Source: Vulcanisaeta sp. JCM 14467 | Lineage (GTDB): Archaea; Thermoproteota; Thermoprotei; Thermoproteales; Thermocladiaceae | Length of the DNA stretch: 64,000 nucleotides | Direction of reading: 5' to 3' | NCBI RefSeq assembly: GCF_001316245.1 | Contig: NZ_BBDM01000005.1 | Coordinates: forward strand, 1 to 64,000 | In this document: positions 45,856 through 54,451 of the stretch, piece by piece | Numbering within the stretch: position 1 is the stretch's first letter | Layout: the number at the start of each line of letters is the position of its first letter | Position numbers and translations under genes: made by a program | Notes under the pieces: generated by a model | What the model was told of the DNA's origin: nothing | The model's input: the letters and a program-made list of their open reading frames with translations, nothing else | The model's database searches: none

Positions 45856-46132
45856 TCACGACAGCTGGACAGCATCGAGGCCTAGCACGTGAGTCGGCGA
45901 GAAATACTCCACCCTCTCCTCCTCAATTCTCTGAATTATGAACCTACTATCAATACCAAACCTCTCGAGAGCATGCTTATAGGCCTCCTCAAGACTGTCA
46001 AAGATGCCCTGCACCTCACCACCTCCAACAACCGCGTACTTACCCCTATACTTAGCCAATAACTCAGGCAACTTAGCCTGAACGCCTCATACTCCCTAAC
46101 CACCCAATCAGGCGCACTAACGAAAAAGTCAT
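45856..46132 (-). CDS. DUF5678-like small protein, partner of the retropepsin (two frameshifts)
   Basis: About 92 residues. LPELLAKYRGKYAVVGGGEV and FDSLEEAYKHALERFGIDSR match the pattern of small proteins often found with retropepsin genes (Y-x-G-K-x-V, then a helix and an FIIQRI strand). The written frame has only a TTG at 46071, but an ATG at 46132 connects if the T5 run at 46123-46127 is T6 and one base is missing near 46082. A TATA box (ATTTAAATAGG, minus strand, 46157-46167) is about 30 bases upstream of that ATG. Its end touches the protease start. Confidence 0.6.
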
Positions 46133-46515
46133 GACCACCACACTACTTCCTAACCACCTATTTAAATCCTCCCACTTCAAAATACGTAACTAATTCACGG
46201 CCACGAGAACAACATGCACTCCTGCACAGCTTATCCAACCCCACGCTTAAGCCCTGACCACACCCAAACAATAACCTACGGCCCAGGCAATACACCGCAG
46301 AAATAGCTAAAGTATATACTGATAATACACTACGTAATTGCGTAATTACTAATTACCGCCAGGCACCACCACGTGAAGGACGTATGGTAGCGAGACCCGG
46401 CATAAGCACTGCCTGAGTCATGATAGGGTATTTAGTCGTGTCAAATCACAGGTTGAAGAGCTGAAACAAATCACCAATCACCCATCCCATACCCAGGGAC
46501 CAAGCCAACCACTCA
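46133..46515. other. 383-base stretch between protease cluster and membrane paralogue
   Basis: Holds the TATA box of the DUF5678-like/retropepsin genes (46157-46167). The remainder has repeated TAATT motifs near 46332-46360 (TACGTAATTGCGTAATTAC) but no open frame or RNA pattern that I can support. Confidence 0.5.
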
Positions 46516-47091
46516 TCACCTTCTTGACCACCAAATGAGCAACGCACCACCAATCAATGGGGTAGCAATCATGGTTAGCCGCTCCACCCAAAACATTATA
46601 ATCATCGACTGCGTAACATTCGGCCTACTAAACGGTGTCTCCCTGAAGCTATAATGCAGTGAAGCATGCGGCGAAGCCCTATACGGCCACACCAACAATA
46701 CGTAGTACGGCCATACCGTCACGGTAACCCTCGTGTAATTACCCGTGAAATTCACGCCATGCACCTCCGTTAAATTCACCCACCAGGTACGCACCGACGG
46801 CGGACACGTAATACTCGTAACATTCACCACCCGCGTAAACACCACCACGGCAACCCTAAAGTAGGCATTACTCGACGAAACCGTTATATTCGCAAGCAGG
46901 CTCGGCATTATCATGAACACACTCGAATTACCAACCACCGGCACTGATGAACCACCACTAAGGTGACATGCAAGTACAGTTGATACGTATATATCCATTG
47001 CGAAACCAGCCAACAAGAACAAACCCACCGCAATAAGCGCCGCACCGAAGATAAACGCCAACACCTTACCAAAGGACTGTGAATTAACCAT
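46516..47091 (-). CDS. Two-helix membrane protein with external domain, copy B
   Basis: A 191-residue paralogue of copy A. It starts VNSQSFGKVLAFIFGAALIA, then an N-glycosylation-rich external domain with NITVSSSNAYFRVAVV, WWVNLTEVHGVNFTGNYT and LLVWPYRASPHASLHYSF. A C-terminal helix (TMIATPLIGGALLIWWSRR) ends with Arg. The predicted topology is both ends inside and the beta domain outside. A ribosome-binding GGAGG is 16 bases before the ATG. It lies first in the minus-strand set. Confidence 0.72.
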   Translation of the reverse strand: MVNSQSFGKVLAFIFGAALIAVGLFLLAGFAMDIYVSTVLACHLSGGSSVPVVGNSSVFMIMPSLLANITVSSSNAYFRVAVVVFTRVVNVTSITCPPSVRTWWVNLTEVHGVNFTGNYTRVTVTVWPYYVLLVWPYRASPHASLHYSFRETPFSRPNVTQSMIIMFWVERLTMIATPLIGGALLIWWSRR

Positions 47092-47324
47092 ACAGCATCG
47101 CCCTCCTTACGAATTAAAGAACCAATCAATTTAAGCTTTTATATGTGCGTACCATGGATGGTTAATAATGGGCATTACGGTTGCGGCATTCACATGATTG
47201 GCGTTGTTTCAATAACACTTGATGCGTAGTCAATCTCATTAATCATTTTCATTAGTTATCTTTTCCATACTGAGAAAATGTTTAAAAACTAGTAATTTTT
47301 TTAATTACCTTCTGATGAGTATGT

Positions 47325-47654
47325 ATGCGAGAAGTGAAGTCCCTGGAGGATTTGGCAACGGTAATGGACGCTCTTGGGCACCCGATAAGGTTGAGGATAG
47401 TAGCCCTCTTGAAGTTGAATGGCCCACTTTACCTTGCGGATATAGCGAGGAGGCTTGGTATAAGCAGGGCTTTGGCGAAGGTTCACTTAAGCAAGCTTCA
47501 GAAGGCTGGCTTGGTGACTTCAAGGGTAGTGCTAGTTCCTGGGGAGGCGAGGGCCCTGAGGTACTACCAATTGGTGGACTTCAAATTGAGCGTGGACCCG
47601 GACTACATAGTGAGTTTAGTGGGTGGTGGGGATGAGCAACGGCAGGTTGAGTGA
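47325..47654 (+). CDS. ArsR-type winged-helix regulator
   Basis: A 109-residue protein. The helices LEDLATVMDALGHPIRLRIV, ALLKLNGPLYLADIARRLG and the recognition helix ISRALAKVHLSKLQKAGLV, followed by the wing VLVPGEARALRYYQL, are a standard ArsR/winged-helix layout. No metal-binding Cys pair is present, so another signal is likely. The TATA-like ATGTTTAAAAACT (47277-47289) lies about 40 bases upstream. The next gene overlaps its end by 23 bases. Confidence 0.82.
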   Translation: MREVKSLEDLATVMDALGHPIRLRIVALLKLNGPLYLADIARRLGISRALAKVHLSKLQKAGLVTSRVVLVPGEARALRYYQLVDFKLSVDPDYIVSLVGGGDEQRQVE

Positions 47655-47919
47655 GAGGGGTCTCATAATTATTACGGCTATTGTATGGACAGCCATAGCC
47701 GTGTCATCTATCGTATTAGTGCTTAAGGTGGGCGCATCTAGCACTCCGTACCTCTTAATGTTATTCATTATCGCAGTCCCAATTTGGGCTGGCGTAATCA
47801 AGCAAAGGGGGAAGGGCATCAGCGATACCGAGCTCGAGAATAAACTTGCCGAGTTAAGCAGTAAGATTAGTGAGTTGAGTGCCAAGATTGACGAGCTCAA
47901 GAAGGCCATGGAGGAGTGA
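47632..47919 (+). CDS. Two-helix membrane protein with C-terminal coiled coil
   Basis: A 95-residue protein: helix one LIIITAIVWTAIAVSSIVLV, helix two YLLMLFIIAVPIWAGVI, then a heptad-rich tail (LENKLAELSSKISELSAKID) in the cytoplasm. The ATG at 47632 follows a GGTGGTGGGG ribosome-binding run and lies inside the end of the regulator gene. Its TGA overlaps the next ATG (TGATG). It may sense a signal for, or anchor, the regulator encoded just upstream. This is inferred from coupling only. Confidence 0.68.
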   Translation: MSNGRLSERGLIIITAIVWTAIAVSSIVLVLKVGASSTPYLLMLFIIAVPIWAGVIKQRGKGISDTELENKLAELSSKISELSAKIDELKKAMEE

Positions 47920-48020
47920 TGGGTATAGATGTGGCAATTAAAGTCGCTATAATAATACCTGCAGTCCTCGCCCTGGCATACAAAACTAACATAACCAATA
48001 TACAAGGCCATAACGCTTAA
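47919..48020 (+). CDS. 33-residue membrane peptide, translationally coupled (short gene)
   Basis: The ATG is inside the stop of the preceding gene (GGAGTGATGG, where GGAGTGAT also serves as ribosome-binding site). It encodes MGIDVAIKVAIIIPAVLALA followed by a polar tail, a single membrane pass. It is a third gene in a regulator/membrane-protein set. Because of its size it would be missed by gene callers. The overlap is the main evidence that it is real. Confidence 0.55.
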   Translation: MGIDVAIKVAIIIPAVLALAYKTNITNIQGHNA

Positions 48021-48115
48021 GGCATGGTCGAACACGGTCACGATAAGGATTCAACTCATAGGCCGTAACGAATAGGGCTCACTTAATCATTCGTTAAATC
48101 AAATCGCCAATAAAC

Positions 48116-48751
48116 CTAGAGACTTGGTGAATTCAACTCCTTAGCCGACTCAATAAGCCATACGCCGAGCTTATCGGCCTCCTCCACCGTGCCTGGCAAC
48201 GCCCTCATGCAATAGAGCACCCTCACGACAGTGCCAGGGAACTTATCCGGGAATTGCCTCATGGCTTCATTAACCCTATCATTAACCTCCCTAACCGTGT
48301 CAGGCCCAGCCCTAACCTTAGCCTCGCCAACAACCGTAACCCTACCATTAGTGCCGTAAATATCAAACTCATACCTAGAATCCAGGTAAGTCGGCCCAGT
48401 CTTAACCACAATACCCCTCTGGCCCAGGTAATACTGAACTACGTAATTCGCCTCCTCCTCAAGCGACATTATTACTCGCTCCAGCGTCCTATCAATCCTA
48501 TCAAGCCTCTCCTCAACCCTGTCAAGCCTTGTCTCGATCTTACCAACCCTATTCTCAAGAGACGAAACCCTATTCTTAAGCTCATCAACATCGGTCCTAA
48601 GGCCCTTAACCTCCTCAGTCAAAGCCCTCACCGCACTAACTAAGTCACTAACCGCATTCCTAAGATCAACAATACCAAGCAAACCCATTACAGCATATCT
48701 AAACTCCCTATCCTCCTCAAGCAACCTCAAAAACTCATCCTTCAAAGACAC
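48116..48751 (-). CDS. Coiled-coil plus PD-(D/E)XK nuclease-like protein
   Basis: A 211-residue protein. Residues 25-98 form a long coiled coil (VDELKNRVSSLENRVGKIET, RLDRVEERLDRIDRTLERVI). The C-terminal half has YLDSRYEFDIYG and VTVVGEAKVRAG, which match D...ExK of the restriction-endonuclease fold (PD-(D/E)XK). Such proteins, related to the DUF3782 group, are frequent in Sulfolobales and Thermoproteales. Whether they cut DNA is unknown. The ATG lies far from any strong TATA box. Confidence 0.75.
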   Translation of the reverse strand: MSLKDEFLRLLEEDREFRYAVMGLLGIVDLRNAVSDLVSAVRALTEEVKGLRTDVDELKNRVSSLENRVGKIETRLDRVEERLDRIDRTLERVIMSLEEEANYVVQYYLGQRGIVVKTGPTYLDSRYEFDIYGTNGRVTVVGEAKVRAGPDTVREVNDRVNEAMRQFPDKFPGTVVRVLYCMRALPGTVEEADKLGVWLIESAKELNSPSL

Positions 48752-48998
48752 AATAAATAAGCATAACTAAAAATAAAAACCTACCCACGCAACAAGGCCC
48801 TAAACCTACAACTCTTATATGATCGAAAACGAGCCGTCACTACCCACTAATCCAAAGGGCTTGCAACGGTAATGAACGCAACCATCCAGGCATACCCATA
48901 AGCCTTAATGAAAAGAAACACCGATAACAATAGAAACAAACCGTAACACGGAATACGTTAAGTCTTAGCACGAAATTGAAGGGATTGAAGGGGAGAAG

Positions 48999-49074
48999 TG
49001 GTAGCCGGGCCCGGATTCGAACCGGGGTCAACGGGTCCAAAGCCCGCCATCCTTGGCCGCTAGACGACCCGGCT
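48999..49074 (-). tRNA. tRNA-Gln (UUG), CCA encoded
   Basis: On the minus strand the acceptor AGCCGGG pairs with CCCGGCT, with A73 and CCA at 48999-49001. T-arm CCCGG-TTCGAAT-CCGGG, and anticodon loop CTTTGGA with anticodon TTG, are complete, with no intron. A TATA-like CTTTTAAACT lies near 49098-49107, about 30 bases before the 5' end. Only a 54-base gap separates it from the MaoC gene. Confidence 0.95.
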
Positions 49075-49127
49075 AAGAAGCAAAGACAAGAACCAGTTTA
49101 AAAGCGCTACTCGTCGTGTTTTGCGGC

Positions 49128-49604
49128 CTATGTCCTTAACGCATTCTTCTTTGTTGCTAATCCCCTTGCTATTAGGAGCTTTGTCTCTATTGTGGCCACT
49201 ATTTCGCCTCTTTGATTCTTTACCTCGTGCCTAAAGGTTATTACCCCACCGTTGTACTTCTCACTCGGTTTCTTATCAACAACTTCAGACTCCACATATA
49301 TTGTATCCCCAATCCTAACGGGTTTCAGGAACCTTGAATTAACCTCGAGCAACGCTATCGTTGTTCCAGCGACAAGTGGTGCGAAGAGTCCCACGGCAAG
49401 GGCTTGAACTAGTAATCCATGGGCGACCCTGCCCTCGAATATTGTTTCCCTAGCGAATACATCATCAACATGGAGTGGATTGTAATCTCCTGTTAACCCT
49501 GCGAATTGTATTATGTGGGTCTCAGTGATTGTTAGGCCCTGGGACTTCATTTTCATGCCTACTTGAAAGTCGTCGAATGTGTACGGCGGTAGTTTTAGGC
49601 TCAT
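49128..49604 (-). CDS. MaoC-family (R)-enoyl-CoA hydratase-like protein
   Basis: A 158-residue hot-dog-fold protein. ITETHIIQFAGLTGDYNPLH with D and N-x-x-H is the MaoC active-site motif; GRVAHGLLVQALAVGLFAPL and SRFLKPVRIGDTIYVESEV follow. These hydrate 2-enoyl-CoA with R stereochemistry, or act in related dehydrations. It could supply the 3-hydroxyacyl-CoA metabolism represented at 4.1-6.1 kb. It is monocistronic by layout. Confidence 0.88.
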   Translation of the reverse strand: MSLKLPPYTFDDFQVGMKMKSQGLTITETHIIQFAGLTGDYNPLHVDDVFARETIFEGRVAHGLLVQALAVGLFAPLVAGTTIALLEVNSRFLKPVRIGDTIYVESEVVDKKPSEKYNGGVITFRHEVKNQRGEIVATIETKLLIARGLATKKNALRT

Positions 49605-49663
49605 ACTAATTTTCTTTATTGCTAATTTAACTATTTAACGATTAACCCAGGGAATTCCTTGAT

Positions 49664-50245
49664 TTACCTTCTGCGCCTTAAAATGAGTAGTATTGACAGT
49701 ACCAGCGCCACCACGATTATCACTATTATGTAGTTCAATGATGTGTACGAAATGGATTGTGAGGTGTTGGTTTTCGTTATGTGCTGTGTTGTGATCTCCG
49801 TGGTGGTTGTGAGTCCCGTTGTTATGAAGTTTATTACGTAACTACCTGGTGTGAGCGTTAATATGATGCCATTGCCCGTCCTTTGAAAGCCCTGGATATT
49901 GCTTGGTATTGTTGTTAGTAGTACATCACTTGCTATGTAGACCTGGGTCTCGTAATCAGTGTTTATCCTGAGTTGTAGTGTTCCGTTGTTTAGGGCGTCT
50001 ATGTATGGTGTGTATGTTATTGTTATGTTCCCTGGATTAACCATCGATAGGTATACCTCATTATTCATTATGTAGTAGGGCATTGACTGCCCCGTACTAT
50101 TTACCACAGTCACGGGTCCCAGGGGCTGTACTGGGAGTGTTATGTTCATTAGCAGTGTTGGTGTGTATAGCGTTGCGTTTATGGTGACTGATGGGTTATT
50201 TCCTGTCAGGTATATGAACACAATAATTGATAGTAGGTCGAGCAC
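49664..50245 (-). CDS. Secreted surface protein with C-terminal membrane anchor
   Basis: A 193-residue protein with an N-terminal signal segment (LLSIIVFIYL), an external beta-rich domain with many N-x-S/T sites, a Thr-rich stalk (TTGLTTTTEITTQHITKTNT) and a C-terminal helix (YIIVIIVVALVLSILLIL) followed by RRRR. This is the design of archaeal S-layer-attached or stalk proteins. No catalytic motif is seen. It could bind a partner at the cell surface. Confidence 0.65.
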   Translation of the reverse strand: MLDLLSIIVFIYLTGNNPSVTINATLYTPTLLMNITLPVQPLGPVTVVNSTGQSMPYYIMNNEVYLSMVNPGNITITYTPYIDALNNGTLQLRINTDYETQVYIASDVLLTTIPSNIQGFQRTGNGIILTLTPGSYVINFITTGLTTTTEITTQHITKTNTSQSISYTSLNYIIVIIVVALVLSILLILRRRR

Positions 50246-50288
50246 AATTACTAACTTAGTGCGCCGTTAAAAATATTTCTTTCAATTA

Positions 50289-50568
50289 TTAATTAATAGA
50301 GACTTCAAAGCCCTTAATTAACTTATGCCTATTTCTAATGAAGACATTAGTTAGGTGGAGCATGTGCCAACAAACCATGTGACCCTTACTAAAAGCCTCG
50401 CAGTCACACCTACCAACAAGGATAACCTCACCACTCCTCAACCTCCTAATCCTAACCTCAACACTATGCCAGGTACCCGGTCTAGACCTACTCCTAACCC
50501 TACCCCCTAACCACCCATTCCTTATTGACCCTCCTAACCTCATCGAAAACCACGTCCTTACTAACCAT
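50289..50568 (-). CDS. SWIM zinc-finger protein (one frameshift)
   Basis: About 93 residues. RCDCEAFSKGHMVCWHMLHL carries CxC...CxH of the SWIM zinc finger, which binds nucleic acid or protein. The written frame starts only at an ATG at 50543 (MRLGGSIRNG...). The frame from the ATG at 50568 (MVSKDVVFDEVRRVNKEWVV) joins it through a break near 50505, and CTTAAATTA about 30 bases upstream supports that start. Small stand-alone SWIM proteins occur in Thermoproteota; their job is unproven. Confidence 0.68.
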
Positions 50569-50617
50569 TACCAATCAACGAAATTACCCACTAATTTAAG
50601 AACCATTCTAGGTTGAA

Positions 50618-51307
50618 TTAAGTAATTGGTAAATTAATTACCGTCCCCGTCTTAACATCGCAATACTTATCCCGATACTTCACACCTACATATCGCCTAG
50701 CATCATCACCTGAGCAATGGGCAGGACATACATACCTCGAGTACCTAGCAACAACATCGAGTTGTTGTCTCGACGGTCCATGAAACCCACCAATCAGTAA
50801 ATAAACCTCACCAAGCAATTCATAGCTCCTCCTCACAATATTATCAATGCCAGGATGGGAACAACCAACCACAATTACAGAGCCGTAACCGTCCAACCTG
50901 ACAATTAATGAATGTTCATAAACACCCATACCACTCATGACACCCGTAGTCACGGCATCCTCAAGTACCTCCCTAGAATCACTAACCGTAACCGGGTCGA
51001 GACCCCACCTATGCAATACATTGTCTCTCTCAGGGACGTAAACTATCAACCCTCTCCTAACCTCACCAATATATCTAAACCCACCATAATGATCAGCATG
51101 GTAATGACTAAGAAATGCCGCATCAACACTATTCAGGTCTATGCCCAGGGCCTTAATATTATTCTCCATGACCCTCGGCTCAGTATCGGCGTCATAAAGT
51201 AATACCCATTTATCAGTCTCAATGAGTACGCTCCAACCCCAATCATTTAATAATGGCGGGTTTGGCTTATTGTCATTAATTACCGTGAGCTTAATCCACT
51301 TAACCAT
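50618..51307 (-). CDS. Metallo-beta-lactamase protein, COG1237-like
   Basis: A 229-residue hydrolase. FLSHYHADHYGGF carries the HxHxDH motif, then VVGCSHPGIDNIVRRSYELL and LLIGGFHGPS, the pattern of COG1237 (7,8-dihydropterin-6-methyl-4-(ribofuranosyl)-aminobenzene 5'-phosphate synthase-like). That family is tied to methanopterin-type cofactors in methanogens; the substrate in this organism is not known. The last 40 residues contain YVCPAHCSGDD, with a third His site. Confidence 0.82.
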   Translation of the reverse strand: MVKWIKLTVINDNKPNPPLLNDWGWSVLIETDKWVLLYDADTEPRVMENNIKALGIDLNSVDAAFLSHYHADHYGGFRYIGEVRRGLIVYVPERDNVLHRWGLDPVTVSDSREVLEDAVTTGVMSGMGVYEHSLIVRLDGYGSVIVVGCSHPGIDNIVRRSYELLGEVYLLIGGFHGPSRQQLDVVARYSRYVCPAHCSGDDARRYVGVKYRDKYCDVKTGTVINLPIT

Positions 51308-51327
51308 TACTAATACCTGCGTTAAAA

Positions 51328-51340
51328 TCCTTAAAAATAA
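51328..51340 (+). promoter_or_regulatory. TATA box of the third C/D-box sRNA
   Basis: TCCTTAAAAATAA is centred about 25 bases before 51358, and no protein starts there. The sRNA's C box begins at 51362. Assigned by spacing. Confidence 0.5.
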
Positions 51341-51357
51341 TTTTTTTTATCTTTAAG

Positions 51358-51415
51358 GTTAGTGATGATATGCACCTCCGCCGAATAGTGAGGAGATTAG
51401 CCTGGAACTGATGCT
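51358..51415 (+). ncRNA. C/D-box guide sRNA candidate 3, with probable 16S rRNA target
   Basis: C box GTGATGA (51362-51368), a 12-base guide TATGCACCTCCG, D' CCGA (51381-51384), a 3-base spacer, C' GTGAGGA (51388-51394), a 13-base guide GATTAGCCTGGAA, and D box CTGA (51408-51411): 50 bases in all. The first guide is complementary over 10 bases (GGAGGTGCAT) to the archaeal 16S segment GAGAGGWGGTGCATGGCC (near E. coli 1040-1057), as I recall it. By the fifth-base rule the modified base would be a G near 1047. D' and C' each deviate by one base. Confidence 0.6.
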
Positions 51416-51433
51416 GGAGGATTCTATTTATAA

Positions 51434-52096
51434 ATGATTAATCTTATGGCTATTAACCCGTGGATTAAGGCGCGAATTGATGGGACTAGGTATAACATTA
51501 GTCGCTCTATCGTTAACCTTCTCAATACGGGCAATCTCAATGACAGTGACATAGTCGATTTCATAATTACCATGTTCAATAATGCGCATTACTTCGGTGT
51601 TCCTGATGGTCTACGTAGTGTCTATGTTCATGGGAATGCCCGTTATAGGCATGTTTATGGATATGTGATGTATATTAGGAGGTATGGGTCCGTCAGTATT
51701 CATGTTGGGGTTGGGCGTATCAAGCGTGATTTCGGTGACTGCGCGGCTTACTGGGGTTGGCAGGTACTTGCTCATGAAATTGCCCATTTGGTCGGTGTTA
51801 GTGGTGGTCATTACCTTAGGCATGGCAGTATTCATCTCAGCGTTGCTAAGTACTTACTCCTTGAGTCTTTGCCTGGGGGGATTGCCCTTCCATCGATTTA
51901 TTATTTATTAGTTGACTATTTATTGGGGATAGAATGTAAGAGGAAGTATTCCAGGGCGTCTAATAGGTTCATTATTAATGAATTAAATAAGCTTACTAAT
52001 AATCATGTGATTGACGTGAAGCATTACATTGATTGTTCTGCTGTGTTGCGTTCAGTAATTAAGTCCTGTGACCGTTACTTAATGGGTTATATTTAG
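51434..52096 (+). CDS. Putative zinc metallopeptidase with HEIAH motif
   Basis: A 220-residue protein not from a family I know. Residues 114-130 read HEIAHLVGVSGGHYLRH, an HExxH zincin motif followed by Gly and two further His, close to but not the same as the metzincin HExxHxxGxxH. The preceding stretch has VSIHVGVGRIKRDFGDCAAY. No signal peptide is seen, so it acts inside the cell. The TATA box at 51425-51432 is too near the ATG at 51434; the ATG at 51446 is a likelier start. It may process or unfold a local substrate. Confidence 0.6.
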   Translation: MINLMAINPWIKARIDGTRYNISRSIVNLLNTGNLNDSDIVDFIITMFNNAHYFGVPDGLRSVYVHGNARYRHVYGYVMYIRRYGSVSIHVGVGRIKRDFGDCAAYWGWQVLAHEIAHLVGVSGGHYLRHGSIHLSVAKYLLLESLPGGIALPSIYYLLVDYLLGIECKRKYSRASNRFIINELNKLTNNHVIDVKHYIDCSAVLRSVIKSCDRYLMGYI

Positions 52097-52178
52097 CAAC
52101 GTGATCAATAATGCCCATTGTCCATTTCGTTATTAGAAAGGTTTATTAGGACTACTTAACGCTGGGTTGTGATTATCG

Positions 52179-54396
52179 ATGGCAGTTAGGATTATTGAGA
52201 AGAAGATCGAGGATATACTATCAATAATGCGAAATCCTGCTCAGGTAAGGAACGCTGGTACATTAGCCCATGTTGACCATGGCAAGACCACGACCACAGA
52301 CTCACTGCTAATGGGCGCTGGCCTACTGAGCCTAAGGTCGCCGGTAAGGCATTAGCGATGGACTATGTCGAGATTGAACAGTTAAGGCAGATGACAGTTA
52401 AGGCGGCTAACATAAGCCTATACTTCGAGTATGAGAGTAAGCCATACATAATAAACTTCGTCGATACGCCAGGCCACGTGGACTTCACAGGGCATGTGAC
52501 CAGGTCTCTCAGGGTCATGGATGGCGCATTGGTCGTTGTCGATGCTGTTGAGGGCGTCATGACGCAGACGGAGACCGTGGTTAGGCAGGCAATGGAGGAG
52601 ATGGTTAGGCCGGTACTATTCATTAATAAGATTGATAGGTTGATCAAGGAGCTTAGGCTAAGCCCCAATGAGATTCAGCAGAGGATTATTGAGATTGTTA
52701 AGGACTTCAACAACCTAATCGACATGTACGCAGACCCAGCCTTCAAGGATAAGTGGAAGGTTGACCCATCCAAGGGCCAGGTGGCGCTCGGCTCAGCGCT
52801 CCATAAGTGGGGCGTCACAATACCACAGGCCGCTAAGGCTGGCCTAAAGTTCAGCAATATCGTTGATGCCTATGAGAAGAATTATGTTGATGAGCTTGCC
52901 CAGGAATTCCCGCTGTATAAGGCTATCCTAAACATGATTGTTGAGCACGTGCCGCCACCAAACGTAGCCCAGAAGTATAGGATACCAAAGATCTGGAGGG
53001 GTGACCTAAACTCACCACTTGGTAAGGCATTGCTCGAGGCTGACCCTGATGGACCGACGGTAATAGCGGTTAGCAAGATGAATAAGGATCCACATGCAGG
53101 GTTGATAGCCACTGGCAGGGTGTTCAGTGGTACGATTAGGGAGGGTGACGAGGTATACCTAATAAATGCCAAGACAACGAAGAGAGTCCTACAGACATAC
53201 CTATACATGGGTCCTAACAGGATCGTAATACCTGAGGTGCCTGCAGGCAACATAGTGGCTTTGCTGGGTGTTGATGATGCGAGGGCTGGCGAGACGATAG
53301 TGGCTGCGTCAATTAAGGATGTAGCAGCACCATTTGAGAGGATGAAGTACATAAGTGAGCCTGTGGTCACAGTGGCCATAGAGCCCAAGAATCCGAATGA
53401 CCTAGCCAAGCTTGTCGAAGGTCTTAAGGAGTTGACCATTGAGGACCCAACACTGAGCCTAAAGATTGATGAGGAGACCGGCCAGGTATTACTCAGCGGC
53501 GTTGGTACCCTACACCTTGAAATTGCAACTTGGTTGCTCAAGGAGAGGACTAAGCTGGACTTCACAGTATCGCAGCCGCTGGTTAGGTTTAGGGAGACTG
53601 TAAGGGCTCCATCACCAACCTTCGAGGGCAAGTCACCGAATAAACACAATAAGCTTTACATAAGTGTTGAACCGCTTGATGAGGAGACCATTAGGCTTAT
53701 ACAACTTGGCGAGGTGACTGATGACCAGGACCCGAGGGATAGGGCAAAGATACTTAGGGAGAAGGCTGGTTGGGACACGGATGAGGCTAGGGGTATCTGG
53801 GCCGTTGATGAGCAGTACATAAACGTCTTCGTTGATAAGACAACGGGTATTCAGTACCTAAGGGAGATTAGGGACTACATAGTGCAAGGCTTTAGGTGGG
53901 CCCTACAGGCTGGTCCTTTGGCGCAGGAGCCTATTAGGGGCATAAAGGTCATATTGCATGATGCCGTTGTCCACGAGGACCCAGCCATAGGGGTCCGGCG
54001 CAGATAATGCCGGCTGCGAAGAATGCAATAATGGCTGGAATACTCGCTGCCAAGCCAACACTGCTTGAGCCAATGCTGTCGATAGAGGCTAAGACGACGC
54101 AGGAGAATATTGGTTCTGTGATTGGTGTGTTGAATAGGCATAGGGGTAAGGTCATTGATATGGTGCAGTCTGAGTACATGATTACGATTAAGGGAGAGAT
54201 ACCGGTCATTGAGTCCTTCACATTAAGTGACGAGCTCAGGAGCGCCACGGCGGGTAGGGTATTCTGGAGTCTTCAGTTCTCAAGGTGGTCTCCAGTCCCT
54301 GAGAACATGCTCGTTGATATGGTAATGAAGATTAGGGAGAGGAAGGGATTACCTAAGGAGATTCCGAAGGTTGAGGACTTCGTATCGGAGTACTAA
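52179..54396 (+). CDS. fusA: Translation elongation factor 2 (two frameshifts)
   Basis: About 739 residues, the usual archaeal EF-2 length. The GTPase core has AGTLAHVDHGKTTTTDSLL, NFVDTPGHVDFTG and LFINKIDRL. A break near 52330 (GLLSP region) follows the G1 motif. Later domains include ATGRVFSGTIREGDEVYL and TLHLEIATWLLKE. A second break near 53995 falls inside domain IV. The other frame gives HRGPAQIMPAAKNAI, which carries the diphthamide His, then GEIPVIESFTLSDELRSATA. A TATA-like GGTTTATTAGG is about 32 bases upstream. Confidence 0.95.
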
Positions 54397-54451
54397 ATTA
54401 ATAACTTAAGGAGTTTGATTTTTAAATACATCAAGTGTAGTTGTAATACGC

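Noticed and set aside
47301-47654. Open frames in other frames overlapping the ArsR-type gene
   Set aside because: They have no family features and are shadows of the regulator, whose helices are clear.
48752-48998. Short hydrophobic frame on the minus strand between the nuclease-like gene and tRNA-Gln
   Set aside because: It begins only with TTG right after a stop, has no ribosome-binding or TATA signal, and lies in low-complexity sequence.
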